Assembly (NCBI GenBank): GCA_038239195.1
Contig: JBBSEZ010000021.1
Location: forward strand, 1 to 43,005
Length of the DNA stretch: 43,005 nucleotides
Direction of reading: 5' to 3'
Source: JBBSEZ01 sp038239195
GTDB lineage: Bacteria; Planctomycetota; Planctomycetia; Gemmatales; Gemmataceae
Of this stretch, positions 14,423 to 21,677 are shown piece by piece. The notes under the pieces were generated by a model that searched no databases, had not been told where the DNA came from, and saw only the letters and a program-made list of their open reading frames with translations. The position numbers and the translations under genes were made by a program. Position 1 is the first letter of the stretch, and each line of letters begins with the position of its first letter.

Positions 14423-15952
14423 ATGACCCCGGGCCCCCGACGCCCCGCTCGCCTCAACGGCGCCTGGTTCGCCTTCCTCGGCTCGGTCGGGGCGCTGGCG
14501 TTCCTCGTCGCGCTGCTGGCCGGCAACCCGCTCGACTGGTTCCGTCGCAAGCCGGCCCACGCGCCGCTCGTCGTCTACTGCGCCGCCGGCATCAAGCCGC
14601 CCGTCGAGGCGGCGGCGCGAGCCTACGAACAGCGCTACGGCGTGCCGGTGCAGCTGCAGTTCGGCGGGTCGCAGACGCTCCTGGCCAACATCCAGGTGAG
14701 CGGGGCGGGCGATCTCTACCTCCCCGCCGACGACAGTTACATCCAGCTCGCCCGCGACAAGGGGCTGGTGGAGGAGGCCATCCCCCTGGCGCGCATGCGC
14801 CCCGTCCTCGTCGTGCGGAAGGGCAACCCCAGGGGCGTGCGCTCGCTGCGCGATCTGCTCGCCAAGAAGTTGCGCGTCGTCCACGCCAAGCCCGACGCCG
14901 CAGCGGTGGGCAAGGTGACGCTCGATGCCCTGACGCGAAGCGGACACTGGGAACGGTTCAAGGCGCTCCTCGTCAGCGACAAGCTCACGGTCAACGACGT
15001 GGCCAACGACGTCGCGGTCGGCTCCGCCGACGCGGGCGTGGTGTGGGATGCGACCCTGAGCGCCTACCCGGGCCTCGAGCGCGTGCCCGCGCCGGAGCTG
15101 GACAAGGAGACGGCCCTCATCTCTGTTTGCGTCGTGCGCGGCACGAACCAGCCGGCCGCGGCGCTGCGCTTCGCGCGCTTCCTCGCCGCCCGGGACGCCG
15201 GGCTGCCCTTCTTCCGCGAGGAGGGCTTCACGCCGGTCGCGGGCGACGCCTGGGAGGAATCGCCCGAACTGCTGCTCCACGCGGGGGCGATGTTGCGGCC
15301 GGCGATCGAGGAGACGATCGACGCCTTCGAGGAGCGCGAGGGGGTGACGGTGACGCGCGTCTACAACGGCTGCGGGCTCCTCGTGGCGGGGATGCGCGCC
15401 GGCAAGCAGCGCCCGCCCGACGCCTACTTCGCCTGCGATCAGGAGTTCATGGACCAGGTGGCCGACCTGTTCGGCCCGCCCAAGGCCGTCTCGGGCAACC
15501 AGCTCGTCATCCTCGTCCGCAAGGACTATTCGCACAAGGATCGCATCTGGAAGTTGAGAGACCTCGGAAAGGTGAAGTTGCGGCTGGGCATCGGCCACGA
15601 GAAGCAGTGCGCCATGGGCGTGCTGACGCAGGAGACGTTGAAGCAGACCGGCACGAGGCCGGACGTGATGCGCAACGTCGTCGTGCAATCGCCGACGGGC
15701 GACATGCTGGTCAACCAGCTGCGCACCGGCTCGCTCGACGCCGTCATCGCCTACCTGAGCAACGCCGCGGGGATGGAGAAGGTGGTGGAGGCACGGCCCA
15801 TCGACGTCAAGTGCGCGTTCGCCACGCAGCCGTTCGCGGTCGGCAAGGAGTCGCGGCACAAGCACCTGACGGAGCGCCTGCTCGACGCCATTCGCGGTAA
15901 ACAGTCGGAGGAGCGCTTCAAGGCGCTGGGGTTTACGTGGCGCGGACCGTGA
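14423..15952 (+). CDS. Molybdate/oxyanion ABC transporter binding protein with two tandem ModA-like domains
   Basis: The 509-residue product starts with a membrane anchor or uncleaved signal at about residues 14-34. Two type-II periplasmic binding domains follow. Domain 1 (about 46-280) begins PLVVYCAAGIKPPVEAAARA with FGGSQTLLANIQVSGAGDLY; domain 2 (about 285-505) has EETIDAFEEREGVTVTRVYN, GCGLLVAGM and DAYFACDQEF. ModA proteins normally have one such domain of about 230 residues, so this is a duplication or fusion. The downstream permease, ATPase, MoaD-like and MoeB-like genes support molybdate or tungstate as the ligand. The ATG at 14423 has GGAG upstream. The two domains are quite divergent, and domain 1 may have changed specificity. 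Confidence 0.85.
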   Translation: MTPGPRRPARLNGAWFAFLGSVGALAFLVALLAGNPLDWFRRKPAHAPLVVYCAAGIKPPVEAAARAYEQRYGVPVQLQFGGSQTLLANIQVSGAGDLYLPADDSYIQLARDKGLVEEAIPLARMRPVLVVRKGNPRGVRSLRDLLAKKLRVVHAKPDAAAVGKVTLDALTRSGHWERFKALLVSDKLTVNDVANDVAVGSADAGVVWDATLSAYPGLERVPAPELDKETALISVCVVRGTNQPAAALRFARFLAARDAGLPFFREEGFTPVAGDAWEESPELLLHAGAMLRPAIEETIDAFEEREGVTVTRVYNGCGLLVAGMRAGKQRPPDAYFACDQEFMDQVADLFGPPKAVSGNQLVILVRKDYSHKDRIWKLRDLGKVKLRLGIGHEKQCAMGVLTQETLKQTGTRPDVMRNVVVQSPTGDMLVNQLRTGSLDAVIAYLSNAAGMEKVVEARPIDVKCAFATQPFAVGKESRHKHLTERLLDAIRGKQSEERFKALGFTWRGP

Positions 15953-15964
15953 GAGGGTGACTGC

Positions 15965-16140
15965 GGGTGACAAGGTGAGGGGGTGACAAGGTGAGGGGGT
16001 GACAAGGTGACAGAGCAAGAGCCCGAGCCCACGCCACCCTCTGTTCCGGCGAGCGGGGCGCCGACAACGAGTGATGCTGTCACCTTGTTACCCTGTCACC
16101 TTGTTACCCTGTCACCTTGTCACCCTGTCACCTTGTCACC
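15965..16140. repeat. 16-bp tandem repeat in inverted arrangement
   Basis: The left arm (15965-16012) is three copies of GGGTGACAAGGTGAGG. The right arm (16079-16140) is almost four copies of GTCACCTTGTYACCCT, essentially the reverse complement. About 66 bp separate the arms, so the whole can fold into a long hairpin. The repeat lies between the binding-protein and permease genes and runs into the permease frame, where it encodes repeated V-T-L-S-P-C-H units. It looks like a mobile or slippage-prone element that landed at the permease start. Confidence 0.85.
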
Positions 16141-16924
16141 GAAGTCCGATTGGCCCTTCCACGTCGCCCTGAGCGTGCTGGGCGGGTCCTACGTTCTCCT
16201 GATCGTCGCCCTGCTGGCGGCCGACGCCTCCTACACCTCGCCGGGGCACCTGCTCGAAGCGCTGCGCAGCCGCGAGATTCGCTTCGCGGTCAAACTGAGC
16301 CTGATCTCGTGCAGCATCACGGCCATCCTGTCGCTGTGGGTGGCGGTGCCGCTGGGCTACCTCCTCTCGCGCCATCGCTTCCGGGGGAAGCAGTTGGTCG
16401 ATGCGCTCCTGGACGTGCCGATCGTGCTGCCGCCGCTGGTGATTGGGCTGAGCCTGCTGATCCTGTTCCAGACCGTGCCGGGGCGGGCGGTGGAGAGCGT
16501 GGTGGGGGTGACGTACGCGGTGCCGAGCGTCATCCTGGCGCAGTTCGCGGTGGCGTGCGCGTTCGCGGTGCGGACGATGCGGGCGACGTTCGACGAGATC
16601 GCGCCGCGGCGCGAGCAGGTGGCGCTGACGCTGGGGTGCAGCCGGTCGCAGGCGTTCTGGTGGGTGGTGCTGCCGGAGGCGCGGCGGGGGGTGGTGACGG
16701 CGGGGACGCTGGCGTGGGCGCGGGCCCTGGGGGAGTTCGGGCCGGTGCTGGTGTTCTCGGGGGCGACGCGGATGCGCACGGAGGTTTTGCCGACGACGGT
16801 ATTCCTGGAGTTGAGCGTGGGCAGGCTGGAGGCGGCCGTGGCGGTGTCGCTGGTGATGGTGGCGGCGGCGCTGATTGTGCTGGTCGTGGTGCGGGTGTAT
16901 GGGGTGGGCAGGGCGTCGCTGTAG
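16007..16924 (+). CDS. modB: Molybdate-type ABC transporter permease (ModB-like)
   Basis: The annotated GTG start gives 305 residues. Five to six membrane helices begin with ALSVLGGSYVLLIVALLAAD. The coupling loop, which contacts the ATPase, has the classical EAA form: EQVALTLGCSRSQAFWWVVL followed by P-E-A. LPPLVIGLSLLILFQTVPGR is typical of ModB. Residues 20-45 are encoded by the 16-bp repeat and are not part of the family, so the native start is doubtful: an in-frame TTG at 16133 or GTG at 16175 are alternatives. The preceding gene ends 54 nt upstream, and a 15-nt gap leads to the next gene. Confidence 0.9.
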   Translation: MTEQEPEPTPPSVPASGAPTTSDAVTLLPCHLVTLSPCHPVTLSPKSDWPFHVALSVLGGSYVLLIVALLAADASYTSPGHLLEALRSREIRFAVKLSLISCSITAILSLWVAVPLGYLLSRHRFRGKQLVDALLDVPIVLPPLVIGLSLLILFQTVPGRAVESVVGVTYAVPSVILAQFAVACAFAVRTMRATFDEIAPRREQVALTLGCSRSQAFWWVVLPEARRGVVTAGTLAWARALGEFGPVLVFSGATRMRTEVLPTTVFLELSVGRLEAAVAVSLVMVAAALIVLVVVRVYGVGRASL

Positions 16925-16939
16925 GGGAGGGAAGAGCGC

Positions 16940-17422
16940 ATGAGCACGCTGGCTGAATTTTTGAAGGAGCACGGGGAGAAGTTGCGCGCCGGGGCGCCGG
17001 AGCGGGCGAAGCGGCGCGAGGAGTGGGTGGCGGCGGTCGAGCGGCTGGTGCAGCAGATCGAGGGCTGGCTGCGACAGGCGGACGGGGAGCAGGTGTTGCA
17101 GGTGGAGCGGATTGCGGTCGAGAGGCAGGAGCCTCAATTGGGGGCCTACCTGGCCCCGGCCTTGAACATCGCGCTCGGGGGGGAGCGCGTTCAGGTCCTC
17201 CCAGGGCCTCGGTACGTGCTCGCGCCGAACTCGGACGAGGCCCTGACTCGGGGCAAATCGCAAGGCCGGGTGGACGTCACGGACGGGGCGCAGACCTATC
17301 ATCTCTACCGCTACGCGAACGATCAAGGCGAGTGGTGGGCGCTCGTGGACGATGAGGAATACGTCCCCCGGCGGTTCGACCAGAAGTCCTTCGAGGACGC
17401 CCTGGTGCAGTTGCTTCAATGA
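16940..17422 (+). CDS. Unknown 160-aa protein coupled to a HEPN protein
   Basis: I do not recognise a family. The N-terminal 55 residues are helical and charged (RAKRREEWVAAVERLVQQIE). The rest looks like beta strands: YLAPALNIALGGERVQVLPG, GRVDVTDGAQTYHLYRYAND and EWWALVDDEEYVPRRF, ending in a short helix FEDALVQLL. There is no signal peptide or membrane segment. It starts 15 nt after the permease gene and overlaps the HEPN gene by four bases (ATGA at 17419-17422), so the two are translationally coupled. By position it could be an antitoxin or cofactor of the HEPN protein; this is inference. Nothing about it suggests molybdate transport. Confidence 0.75.
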   Translation: MSTLAEFLKEHGEKLRAGAPERAKRREEWVAAVERLVQQIEGWLRQADGEQVLQVERIAVERQEPQLGAYLAPALNIALGGERVQVLPGPRYVLAPNSDEALTRGKSQGRVDVTDGAQTYHLYRYANDQGEWWALVDDEEYVPRRFDQKSFEDALVQLLQ

Positions 17423-17955
17423 ACACGTTGCAGGATGCCTGGCTATGGTATCAGGGCACGCGAGCTCAGTTGCGCTTCGTGGAGCGGCTGGGGGAGAAGC
17501 ATTGGGACCAACTGCCCTGGGAGAAGGGGCTCGATAAGGACAAGCGGTTTCGCGAACGGAACGGGGACGAGGTCGAGCGCGAGGCCAAACGCAGCCTTTC
17601 GTATCTCGGGGACCTGGCCATCGTGGTGCTGTTTTCGGTCTTCGAGGCCCTGGTTCGCCAGCACGTGCTGGATGAAATCCGTGCGGAAGTCGATGCCCTA
17701 CGGCATCGGGCGTTGGTCGCGGCGGCCGAGGAGGCCCAGCGCCGCATCGGCGAAGGGAGCTTCTTCCACGTCCTGGAGCCGTACAAGAACGTGGATGCGG
17801 CCCTGGTCGAGGAGGTGCATCAGGTCCGGCGCTACCGGAACTGGGTCGCCCACGGCCGAAAGGGCCCGCCGAGAGAGAACGTGACGCCCGACCTGGCCTT
17901 CGATCGCCTCAACCGCTTTTTGTCCCTCCTCGCGCCCCCTCTCCCCATGCCCTGA
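17419..17955 (+). CDS. HEPN-domain protein with intact R-x4-H ribonuclease motif
   Basis: The 178-residue product is all-helical. A hydrophobic helix at about 62-85 (YLGDLAIVVLFSVFEALVRQ) is followed by a helix bearing VRRYRNWVAHGRK, where Arg140 and His145 form the R-x4-H motif that is the active site of HEPN ribonucleases. These occur in toxin-antitoxin, abortive-infection and RNA-processing systems. The gene overlaps the preceding 160-residue gene by ATGA and ends 8 nt before the transporter ATPase gene, so it is part of the same transcript. A metal-independent RNase toxin paired with the preceding protein is the most economical reading. A non-toxic HEPN protein with a role in oxyanion uptake is less likely but possible. 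Confidence 0.75.
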   Translation: MNTLQDAWLWYQGTRAQLRFVERLGEKHWDQLPWEKGLDKDKRFRERNGDEVEREAKRSLSYLGDLAIVVLFSVFEALVRQHVLDEIRAEVDALRHRALVAAAEEAQRRIGEGSFFHVLEPYKNVDAALVEEVHQVRRYRNWVAHGRKGPPRENVTPDLAFDRLNRFLSLLAPPLPMP

Positions 17956-17963
17956 CCACCTGC

Positions 17964-18614
17964 ATGATCGCCATCGACCACCTTTCCGTCCGCGCCGGTG
18001 CCTTCTCCTTCGAGGGCCTCTCCTTCGCCGTCGCCGCCGGCGAATATGCCGTGCTGATGGGCAAGACCGGTTGCGGCAAGACCACGCTGCTCGAAGCGAT
18101 CTGCGGCTTGCACCCCGTTCGCGCCGGGCGCATCGCCCTCCTCGGGCGCGACGTCACCCATCTGAGGCCGGCCGAGCGCGGGGTCGGCTACGTGCCGCAG
18201 GACCTGGCGCTATTTCCCACCATGACCGTCCGCGAACACCTCGCCTTCGCCCTCCTCGTACGCCGCTGGGAGCAGACCGCCATCGCCCGGCGCGTGGGCG
18301 AGCTGGCCGAGTTGCTGGGTTTGGGCCCTCTGCTCGAGCGCTGGCCGCGCGGGCTGAGCGGCGGAGAGTCGCAGCGCGTGGCGCTGGGGCGGGCCCTGTC
18401 GTTTCAGCCGCGCGTTCTCTTGCTCGACGAGCCGCTCAGCGCGCTCGACGAGGACACGCGCGGCGAGATGGTCGCGCTTCTGAGGTCGGTGCAGCGCTCG
18501 ACCGGCGTGACGACGCTCCACGTGACGCATAGCATGACCGAGGCGCGCAAGCTCGCCGATCGGCTGTTCGCGTTCGAGCGCGGGGCCGTGCGCGAATTGC
18601 CGCCCGAGCTGTAG
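17964..18614 (+). CDS. modC: Molybdate-type ABC transporter ATP-binding protein (ModC-like, short form)
   Basis: This 216-residue ABC ATPase has every motif intact: Walker A GKTGCGKTT, Q-loop in GYVPQDLALFP, signature LSGGESQRVALGRAL, Walker B VLLLDEP and the switch histidine in HVTHSMTEA. It powers the uptake system with the permease encoded upstream. Typical ModC proteins carry a C-terminal Mop/TOBE domain that senses molybdate; here the protein ends at the ATPase core, so feedback by that domain is absent. It starts 8 nt after the HEPN gene. The split of the transporter genes by the two-gene cassette is unusual. Confidence 0.9.
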   Translation: MIAIDHLSVRAGAFSFEGLSFAVAAGEYAVLMGKTGCGKTTLLEAICGLHPVRAGRIALLGRDVTHLRPAERGVGYVPQDLALFPTMTVREHLAFALLVRRWEQTAIARRVGELAELLGLGPLLERWPRGLSGGESQRVALGRALSFQPRVLLLDEPLSALDEDTRGEMVALLRSVQRSTGVTTLHVTHSMTEARKLADRLFAFERGAVRELPPEL

Positions 18615-18665
18615 GGAACGGCCTCCGTGCCGTTCCTCGTTCGTTGAACGCCGCGGAGGGCGTTC
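18615..18665. repeat. Two hairpins with TCC and GGA triloops
   Basis: Hairpin 1 (18615-18636) pairs GGAACGGC with GCCGTTCC around CTCCGT; the inner C-G pair leaves loop TCC with one bulged T. Hairpin 2 (18646-18665) pairs GAACGCC with GGCGTTC around GCGGAG; the inner C-G pair leaves loop GGA with one bulged G. They lie directly behind the ATPase stop and may attenuate transcription into the MoaD-like gene. Confidence 0.75.
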
Positions 18666-18691
18666 CCGACAGGCGTGGGAGGGCCGACTGC

Positions 18692-18970
18692 GTGAAGGTC
18701 CGCGTCCGCTATCTGGCCCAGTTCAAGCAGGCCGCCGGGGTGGCCGATGAGGTGGTCGAGTTGCCTGCCCCCGCCCGCGTGCGCGCGCTCCTCCTCCACC
18801 TGGCCGGCCTCCACGGGGAGCCGTTGGGCCGTCGGCTCCTGGACGGCGCCGGGCAGGTACAGCCGACCATTTTGATCTTCCTCGGGGACGAACAGGCGGG
18901 GCTCGACGACGAGTTGCGCGATGGGGCCGAGGTGACGCTGCTGTCGCCGATCGCGGGGGGACGAACGTGA
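18692..18970 (+). CDS. MoaD/ThiS-family sulfur-carrier-like protein
   Basis: The 92-residue product has the beta-grasp fold pattern: VKVRVRYLAQFKQAAGVAD, then RVRALLLHLAGLHG, PTILIFLGDEQAG and DGAEVTLLSPIAGG. MoaD is thiocarboxylated on its C-terminal glycine and delivers sulfur for molybdopterin. Here Gly-Gly is followed by Arg-Thr before the stop, so the tail would have to be removed, or the protein acts differently. I chose the GTG at 18692, which has GGGAGGG upstream; the frame is open to 18644. The last four bases overlap the start of the MoeB-like gene (GTGA), so the pair is translationally coupled. Confidence 0.8.
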   Translation: MKVRVRYLAQFKQAAGVADEVVELPAPARVRALLLHLAGLHGEPLGRRLLDGAGQVQPTILIFLGDEQAGLDDELRDGAEVTLLSPIAGGRT

Positions 18971-19725
18971 GCGACAGGCCGAGCCACCCGCTGAGCGAGG
19001 AGGAACGCGCCCTCGTCGAGTGGCAGCTCTCGGTGCCGGGCTTCGGCATCGAGGGGCAACAGCGCCTCAAGGCGGCGTCCGTTCTGGTGTCGCGCTGCGG
19101 CGGAGTGGGAGGAGCTGCCGCGCAACAGCTCGCCGCCGCGGGGGTGGGGCGGCTGGTGCTGGCCCACGCGGGCAACGTCCGCGCCGACGACCTCAACCGC
19201 CAGGTGTTGATGACCCACGAGGGCATCGGCCGGCCGCGCATGGACGTCGGCCCCGCCCGTCTGCGCGAGCTGAATCCGTTCGTCGAGGTGGAGGCGGTCG
19301 CCGAGAACGCAAGCGAGGACAACGCGGCGCGGCTCGTGGGGCGTGTCGATCTGGTGGTGAGTTGTGCCCCTCTGTTCGCCGAGCGGTTGCTGCTGAACCG
19401 CGAGGCGGTGCGCCAGAACAAGCCGCTGATCGACTGCGCCATGTACGAGCTGGAGGGCCAGGTGACGACGGTGCTGCCGGGGCACACGCCGTGCCTGGCG
19501 TGTCTGTGTCCCGAGGCCCCAGCAGCGTGGCAGCGGAAGTTTCCGGTCTTCGGCGCCGTGGCGGGGACGGTCGGCTGTCTGGGAGCGATGGAGGCGATCA
19601 AGGTGCTGGCCGGGCTGGGCGAACCGCTGCTGGGCAAACTGCTGCTGTGCGACCTGCGCGACATGACGTTTCGCCGCGTCGCCGTGCGGCGCAATCCGAA
19701 CTGTGCCGTCTGCGGGCATTTGTGA
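18967..19725 (+). CDS. MoeB/ThiF/HesA-like E1 enzyme
   Basis: The 252-residue protein is an E1-like adenylyltransferase that would activate the C-terminus of its sulfur-carrier partner. Visible features are the nucleotide loop SRCGGVGG, the ADDLNRQVLMTHEGIGRPRM segment that carries the conserved N-R-Q, and a zinc-binding pair CLACLC and CAVC near residues 177 and 249. Two usually invariant acidic positions look altered: the D-x-D/V before the N-R-Q is HAGNV, and the D-N of the catalytic 'D-x-x-D-N' loop reads VVSCAPLFAERLLLN. It may therefore be a divergent E1. It is coupled to the MoaD-like gene by a 4-nt overlap and closes the oxyanion operon. Confidence 0.85.
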   Translation: MSDRPSHPLSEEERALVEWQLSVPGFGIEGQQRLKAASVLVSRCGGVGGAAAQQLAAAGVGRLVLAHAGNVRADDLNRQVLMTHEGIGRPRMDVGPARLRELNPFVEVEAVAENASEDNAARLVGRVDLVVSCAPLFAERLLLNREAVRQNKPLIDCAMYELEGQVTTVLPGHTPCLACLCPEAPAAWQRKFPVFGAVAGTVGCLGAMEAIKVLAGLGEPLLGKLLLCDLRDMTFRRVAVRRNPNCAVCGHL

Positions 19726-19804
19726 GCGGGCGCGGGCGCGCCCTTGAGGGGCAAGCGTAGAATGAAGGGAGCCAAATCGTTTCCCCTTTCCCGCGGAGCA
19801 CCTC

Positions 19805-20377
19805 ATGTACGAGGACGTGGCCTTTGTCCGCGCCATCCAGGAACGGCCCGACGATGACACGGCGCGGCTGATCTATGCGGACTGGCTGGAGGAGCAGGGC
19901 GACGAGGCCAACCTCGCCCGCGCCGAGTTCCTGCGCGCCGACGGCGAACTGGCCGGCCTGGCGGAAGAAGACGAGTGGCGCGAGGCCCTCGAGGGGCGCC
20001 TGCGCGAGCTGGCGAAGGGGATCGACGTCGCCTGGCGCGCGGCCGTCAGCAAGGCGCCAATCGTCAAGTGCGATCACCAGTTCGACTTTCAATGCCCCAT
20101 GCAGTGGGACAAACTGGAGCCTACCGAGGCGAGGTCCGAGCGCTTCTGCGGCGGCTGCTCGCAGCGCGTTTACTACTGCGCCACGCGCGAGGAAGCGATC
20201 CACCACGCCACGTGCGGGAACTGTGTCGCCGTCGATGCCCGCGTCGTCCTTCAGACGGGCGACCTGGACACGATGATCGTGGCGGGCATGCTCGCTGATC
20301 CCTCCCGTCCCTCCTGGGACAGGCCGGCCGAGGAGAAAGGCGAAAAGGCCCCGCGCCGCCGTCGTAAGAAGCGATAA
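19805..20377 (+). CDS. TIGR02996 protein with Cys-rich domain (paralogue 1)
   Basis: The 190-residue product opens with the planctomycete repeat-companion domain TIGR02996: FVRAIQERPDDDTARLIYAD, then WLEEQGD and RAEFLRADGEL. A second domain has the pattern FQCPMQWDKLEPTEA ... RFCGGCSQRVYYC ... CGNCVAVD, that is C-P-x-x-W-x-x-L, then C-x2-C-x5-C, probably a metal-binding module. The C-terminus is basic (RRRRKKR). Function is unknown for this family; TIGR02996 occurs in dozens of copies in Gemmata-like genomes, often joined to different partners. The ATG has GGAG eight bases upstream. The adjacent gene is a clear paralogue. Confidence 0.85.
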   Translation: MYEDVAFVRAIQERPDDDTARLIYADWLEEQGDEANLARAEFLRADGELAGLAEEDEWREALEGRLRELAKGIDVAWRAAVSKAPIVKCDHQFDFQCPMQWDKLEPTEARSERFCGGCSQRVYYCATREEAIHHATCGNCVAVDARVVLQTGDLDTMIVAGMLADPSRPSWDRPAEEKGEKAPRRRRKKR

Positions 20378-20407
20378 TCGCCCTCCTCCGCCCGTGGGAG
20401 CGAGATC

Positions 20408-21025
20408 GTGAACGATGAAACGATGTTCCTGCGTGCCTTGCAGACCAAGCCGAACGACCGCGTGACGCGCTTCGTCTACGCCGACTGGCTGGAGGAGCAG
20501 GGCGGGCCCGACGAGTTGAGCCGGGCCGCGTTCCTGCGCGCCGAGGCGGAGTGGGGGGCGCTGCTTGAAGAGGATGAAGGCCGGCCCGCGCTGGAGGAGC
20601 GCTTGCGCGAACTGGCGGAGGGGCTCAGCGCCGGTTGGCTGGCGGTGGTCGGACGGCGCAAGATCGAGAATTGCGAGGTGCGTTTCGCGTTCCGCTGCCC
20701 GAAGTTGTGGGAGGAGCTGGAGCCGATGGCCGCGGACGCGATGCGCTTCTGCCCCGGCTGTCGGAAGGAGGTGCATTTCTGCGACACGCTCGAAACGGCC
20801 CGAGAACATGCCGGGAGGGGGCACTGCATCGCGATCGGCCCCGCCGTGAGGCGGGCGGCGGGCGACATGGTGCCGTGGCTGAGCGAGGATGAGGACACGC
20901 TGGAGATGGGCGAAGTCGGGCTGATGGATTACGTGGCGTTGGGGGAAGAAGGCCCCGCACCACCCTCACCGCCCGCACCGGCGCGCCGGTCGTGGTGGTC
21001 GCGCCTGTTCGGGTGGCGCGGGTGA
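20408..21025 (+). CDS. TIGR02996 protein with Cys-rich domain (paralogue 2)
   Basis: The 205-residue product aligns along its length with the protein encoded 30 nt upstream: MFLRALQTKPNDRVTRFVYA, DWLEEQGG, then FRCPKLWEELEPM, MRFCPGCRKEVHFC and RGHCIAIG. The tail differs: here it is acidic, then proline-rich, and ends SWWSRLFGWRG, whereas paralogue 1 ends in a basic tail. The duplication followed by tail divergence suggests different partners or locations. The start codon is GTG, with a GGGAGCGAG site just upstream. Confidence 0.85.
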   Translation: MNDETMFLRALQTKPNDRVTRFVYADWLEEQGGPDELSRAAFLRAEAEWGALLEEDEGRPALEERLRELAEGLSAGWLAVVGRRKIENCEVRFAFRCPKLWEELEPMAADAMRFCPGCRKEVHFCDTLETAREHAGRGHCIAIGPAVRRAAGDMVPWLSEDEDTLEMGEVGLMDYVALGEEGPAPPSPPAPARRSWWSRLFGWRG

Positions 21026-21177
21026 GGGGCCCCGCTTGCTCGTCGCTTCGCGCGAAAGGACAAGCAAGAAGGGCGCGTGGGGCGCCTACGTCGCGCCTTC
21101 TCCTTGACGCCGCCCAGCGCGCTTGCCTAGCATCAACCTGGCTTTCCCTGCGAATTCAGGCATCGCGAGGTTGTCCC
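21026..21177. other. Intergenic region with an inverted repeat
   Basis: No gene is seen in these 152 bp. CTTGCTCGTC at 21035-21044 can pair imperfectly with GACAAGCAAG at about 21059-21068, giving a weak hairpin directly behind the second TIGR02996 gene. Confidence 0.4.
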
Positions 21178-21663
21178 ATGCGCACTCTGACCCTGTTGAC
21201 GCTGAGCGGATTGATGCAGGCCGCCGCTCCCCCCAAGGGCCCGCGCTATACGGCCGCCCTGGGCAAGGCGGACGACCGAATCGAGCAGGTCGTGGGCAAG
21301 GCCGGCCCGATCTTTCGCATCACCAGCAAGAGCGGGATCGGCTCCATCGTTCTCACCCGGACGGAAGGACCGCCCCCGTCGCAGGTGACTTTTGACCTCA
21401 TCGGCCTGCGCACGCTCGAAGGGCTCACGCTGACCGATGGCCCGCAGAAGATGAGCGCCTCGCTGCCCCGCGGCGCCCCGCGCGCGGCGTTCTGGTTCGA
21501 CAAGGCCGGTAAGCCGACGCGCGACCCCAAGGCGACCGCCCTGACCCTGACGCTCACGAAGAAGCCGGGCCGGCCCATCGTCGAGGTCGTCGCCGCGTAC
21601 GCGCCCGGCATCGCCCCGTCGGCGCGCTGTACGCTGGCGTGGGTCAACGAGTACCGCCGCTGA
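21178..21663 (+). CDS. Small exported protein of unknown function
   Basis: The 161-residue product has a short signal peptide (MRTLTLLTLSGLMQAAA) and a beta-rich mature part: FRITSKSGIGSIVLTRTEGP, VTFDLIGLRTLEGLTLTDGP and RAAFWFDKAGKP. It resembles small planctomycete periplasmic proteins with a jelly-roll-like pattern, but no named family can be given. The ATG at 21178 was chosen because the signal peptide begins there; the frame is open further upstream. The SDR gene starts 15 nt after its stop, so the two may be co-transcribed. Confidence 0.7.
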   Translation: MRTLTLLTLSGLMQAAAPPKGPRYTAALGKADDRIEQVVGKAGPIFRITSKSGIGSIVLTRTEGPPPSQVTFDLIGLRTLEGLTLTDGPQKMSASLPRGAPRAAFWFDKAGKPTRDPKATALTLTLTKKPGRPIVEVVAAYAPGIAPSARCTLAWVNEYRR

Positions 21664-21677
21664 GCGAGGGGCCCGTC

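Noticed and set aside
15965..16140. CRISPR array
   Set aside because: The 16-bp units are directly adjacent with no unique spacers, and the two arms are inverted.
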